Origin: DASZCR01 sp035942915
GTDB taxonomy: Bacteria > Acidobacteriota > Blastocatellia > Pyrinomonadales > Pyrinomonadaceae
DNA length: 14,949 nt
Reading direction: 5' to 3'
Assembly: GCA_035942915.1 (NCBI GenBank)
Contig: DASZCR010000332.1
Span: 1 to 14,949 of the forward strand
In this document: positions 13,889 through 14,949 of the stretch, one piece after another
Position numbering within the stretch: the stretch's first letter is position 1
Layout of the letters: each line of letters begins with the position of its first letter
Translations under genes and position numbers: made by a program
Notes under the pieces: generated by a model
What the model saw: only the letters and a program-made list of their open reading frames with translations
Database searches by the model: none
Told to the model about the DNA's origin: nothing

Positions 13889-14749
13889 TCAGAAGAGCGA
13901 GGGTTGGCTTTCCATCTCGGAGGGTTCGACGGTGGGTTGCGAGAGCAGACGCTTGAGCCGGTTGGCGCTCGCCGGAGCGTGGCCTTCGTAGAAGTTGCTG
14001 AAGTAGGCATAGACGCGCGGCGCGCGCGCCGATAGACGTGCGACGACCTCAGCCCACGCGCGGAGGTTCTCTTCGCGTCTGCGCTGCACCGTGTCGAAGC
14101 GCGTCAGGTCGCGCTCGCCCATCCAGCGCACGTAGACGAACTCGGACGGCGGCAACGCTTCGGCCAGTTCCCACACGCGCTCGCGCCGTACCCAAGTGCC
14201 TTCGACGAGCGCGAGCGAGACGTGTGGATAGCGCGCGAGCGCGTCGAGAATCTTCGCGTCGAACCAGCCGTGCTCGCGGAACTCGACGGCGAAGCGCAGG
14301 TCGCGCGGCAGCAGCGCGAGGAACTCGCGCAGCGCACGGAAGTTGTCCGGGACGGCCTCGAACTGCGGCGGCAACTGCACGAGCACGGCCGCCAGCTTCG
14401 CGCCGAGTGGCCGCACGCGCTCGCAGAACGCTTCGAGGACGCGCGCCGACGTGTCGCCGCGCAAGGCGTGTCGATGCGTAATCTCTTGCGGAAGTTTCAG
14501 GGCGAAGGTGAAGCGGGCTGGCGTCTTCTGTCGCCAGCCGTCAATCGCCGACGCGCTCGGCACGGCGTAGAAGGTCGAGTCCACTTCGACCGTCTCGAAG
14601 ACGCGCGCGTAGAGCGCGAGCATGTCGGCGGCACGCGTGCCGCGCGGATAGAAGACCGTCCGCGCGCCACCGCCCGGCGTCACCCAGTCGTCGTAGTTCC
14701 AACCCTGACAGCCGACGACGACGTGTGAGGTTTCAGTCGTCTGAAACAT
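13889..14749 (-). CDS. DUF72 (YecE-like) TIM-barrel protein
   Basis: 286 aa, ATG at 14749. It carries the DUF72 signatures in order: GCQGWNYDDW (13-22), FYPRGT (33-38), VEVDSTFYAVPS (54-65), FALKLPQEITH (residues 82-92), VLVQLPPQF (about 121-129), RFAVEFREHGWF (about 151-162), YVRWMGERD, and near the end YFSNFYEGHAPASANRL. The family is widespread and adopts a TIM-barrel-like fold, but no reaction is firmly established; in genomes it often sits near DNA repair or Fe-S genes. The start lies 3 bases after the stop of the upstream membrane protein gene (TGAGGCATG on the minus strand), so the two are probably translated together. Confidence 0.9.
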   Translation of the reverse strand: MFQTTETSHVVVGCQGWNYDDWVTPGGGARTVFYPRGTRAADMLALYARVFETVEVDSTFYAVPSASAIDGWRQKTPARFTFALKLPQEITHRHALRGDTSARVLEAFCERVRPLGAKLAAVLVQLPPQFEAVPDNFRALREFLALLPRDLRFAVEFREHGWFDAKILDALARYPHVSLALVEGTWVRRERVWELAEALPPSEFVYVRWMGERDLTRFDTVQRRREENLRAWAEVVARLSARAPRVYAYFSNFYEGHAPASANRLKRLLSQPTVEPSEMESQPSLF

Positions 14750-14752
14750 GCC

Positions 14753-14949
14753 TCATCCCGTTCGCTTCAACTTGCCCGTCCGCTTCGCCCACGCCTCGAC
14801 CCAGCCGAAGACGAGCAAGCCGAGCGGAATCATGATGACGCCCATCAGCGTGAGCACGAGCAGTTCGGGGACGACCGCCGAGAGCGGCGCTCCGGCGAGC
14901 ATCTCCGAGCCGCCCGCGCCGACCCCCGCCGATGCGCCGCCGCCGTCTT
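14753..14949 (-). CDS. C-terminal end of a membrane protein (partial, N-terminus beyond window edge)
   Basis: Sixty-five codons ending at a TGA (14755-14753) are open to the right edge. The visible part has a Gly/Ala-rich stretch (DGGGASAGVGAGGSE), a hydrophobic span of about 24 residues (VVPELLVLTLMGVIMIPLGL, continuing LVFGW), and a basic tail (VEAWAKRTGKLKRTG), so the C-terminus is cytoplasmic by the positive-inside rule. The ending recalls ABC-2-type export permeases, but too little is present to name it. It lies directly upstream of the DUF72 gene, 3 bases apart. Confidence 0.7.
   Translation of the reverse strand, partial: DGGGASAGVGAGGSEMLAGAPLSAVVPELLVLTLMGVIMIPLGLLVFGWVEAWAKRTGKLKRTG

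Overview
The window is a GC-rich chromosomal segment of a bacterium, most likely an Acidobacteriota member (Blastocatellia-like). This is inferred from the mix of short secreted beta-barrel proteins, an Asn/Ala-linker lipoprotein, a HEAT-cyclophilin fusion and the codon usage; no rRNA or other marker gene is present to prove it. No tRNA, rRNA, CRISPR array, insertion sequence or phage gene was found. Thirteen complete genes and two genes cut by the window edges are supported.

Layout. Bases 1-2084 (minus) hold a secreted HEAT-repeat protein with a C-terminal cyclophilin domain, cut by the left edge. Divergent from it is a small secreted/membrane-anchored protein (2288-2677), which converges on a stand-alone molybdopterin oxidoreductase (2686-4791, minus). 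From 4981 rightwards the genes are on the plus strand: a SufR-type Fe-S repressor with a CAAC-N6-GTTG operator over its own promoter, Mrp/ApbC (Fe-S carrier ATPase), an A-type Fe-S carrier (IscA/ErpA), a [2Fe-2S] ferredoxin, a PuuD-N-like (DUF989) membrane protein, an Fe/Mn superoxide dismutase, a lipoprotein with two related beta domains, an Fe-S uracil-DNA glycosylase, YgfZ (folate-dependent Fe-S protein maintenance) and a small unrecognised protein. On the minus strand at the right are a paralog of the 2288-2677 protein (13284-13712), a DUF72 protein, and the tail of a membrane protein cut by the right edge.

How it fits together. Much of the central 10 kb concerns iron-sulfur clusters: a cluster sensor, a carrier ATPase, a carrier scaffold, a ferredoxin, a repair factor, two client enzymes that need [4Fe-4S], and a superoxide dismutase that protects such clusters. 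The core scaffold genes (sufBCD, sufS or iscSU) are not in the window.

Non-coding structure is notable. Two intergenic arrays of a heptamer (GTGATAR), each followed by its own complement, lie after mrp and after the dismutase gene. A near-perfect 32-bp-arm palindrome lies between the DUF989 gene and the dismutase gene, and an 18-bp-stem hairpin follows the ferredoxin gene.
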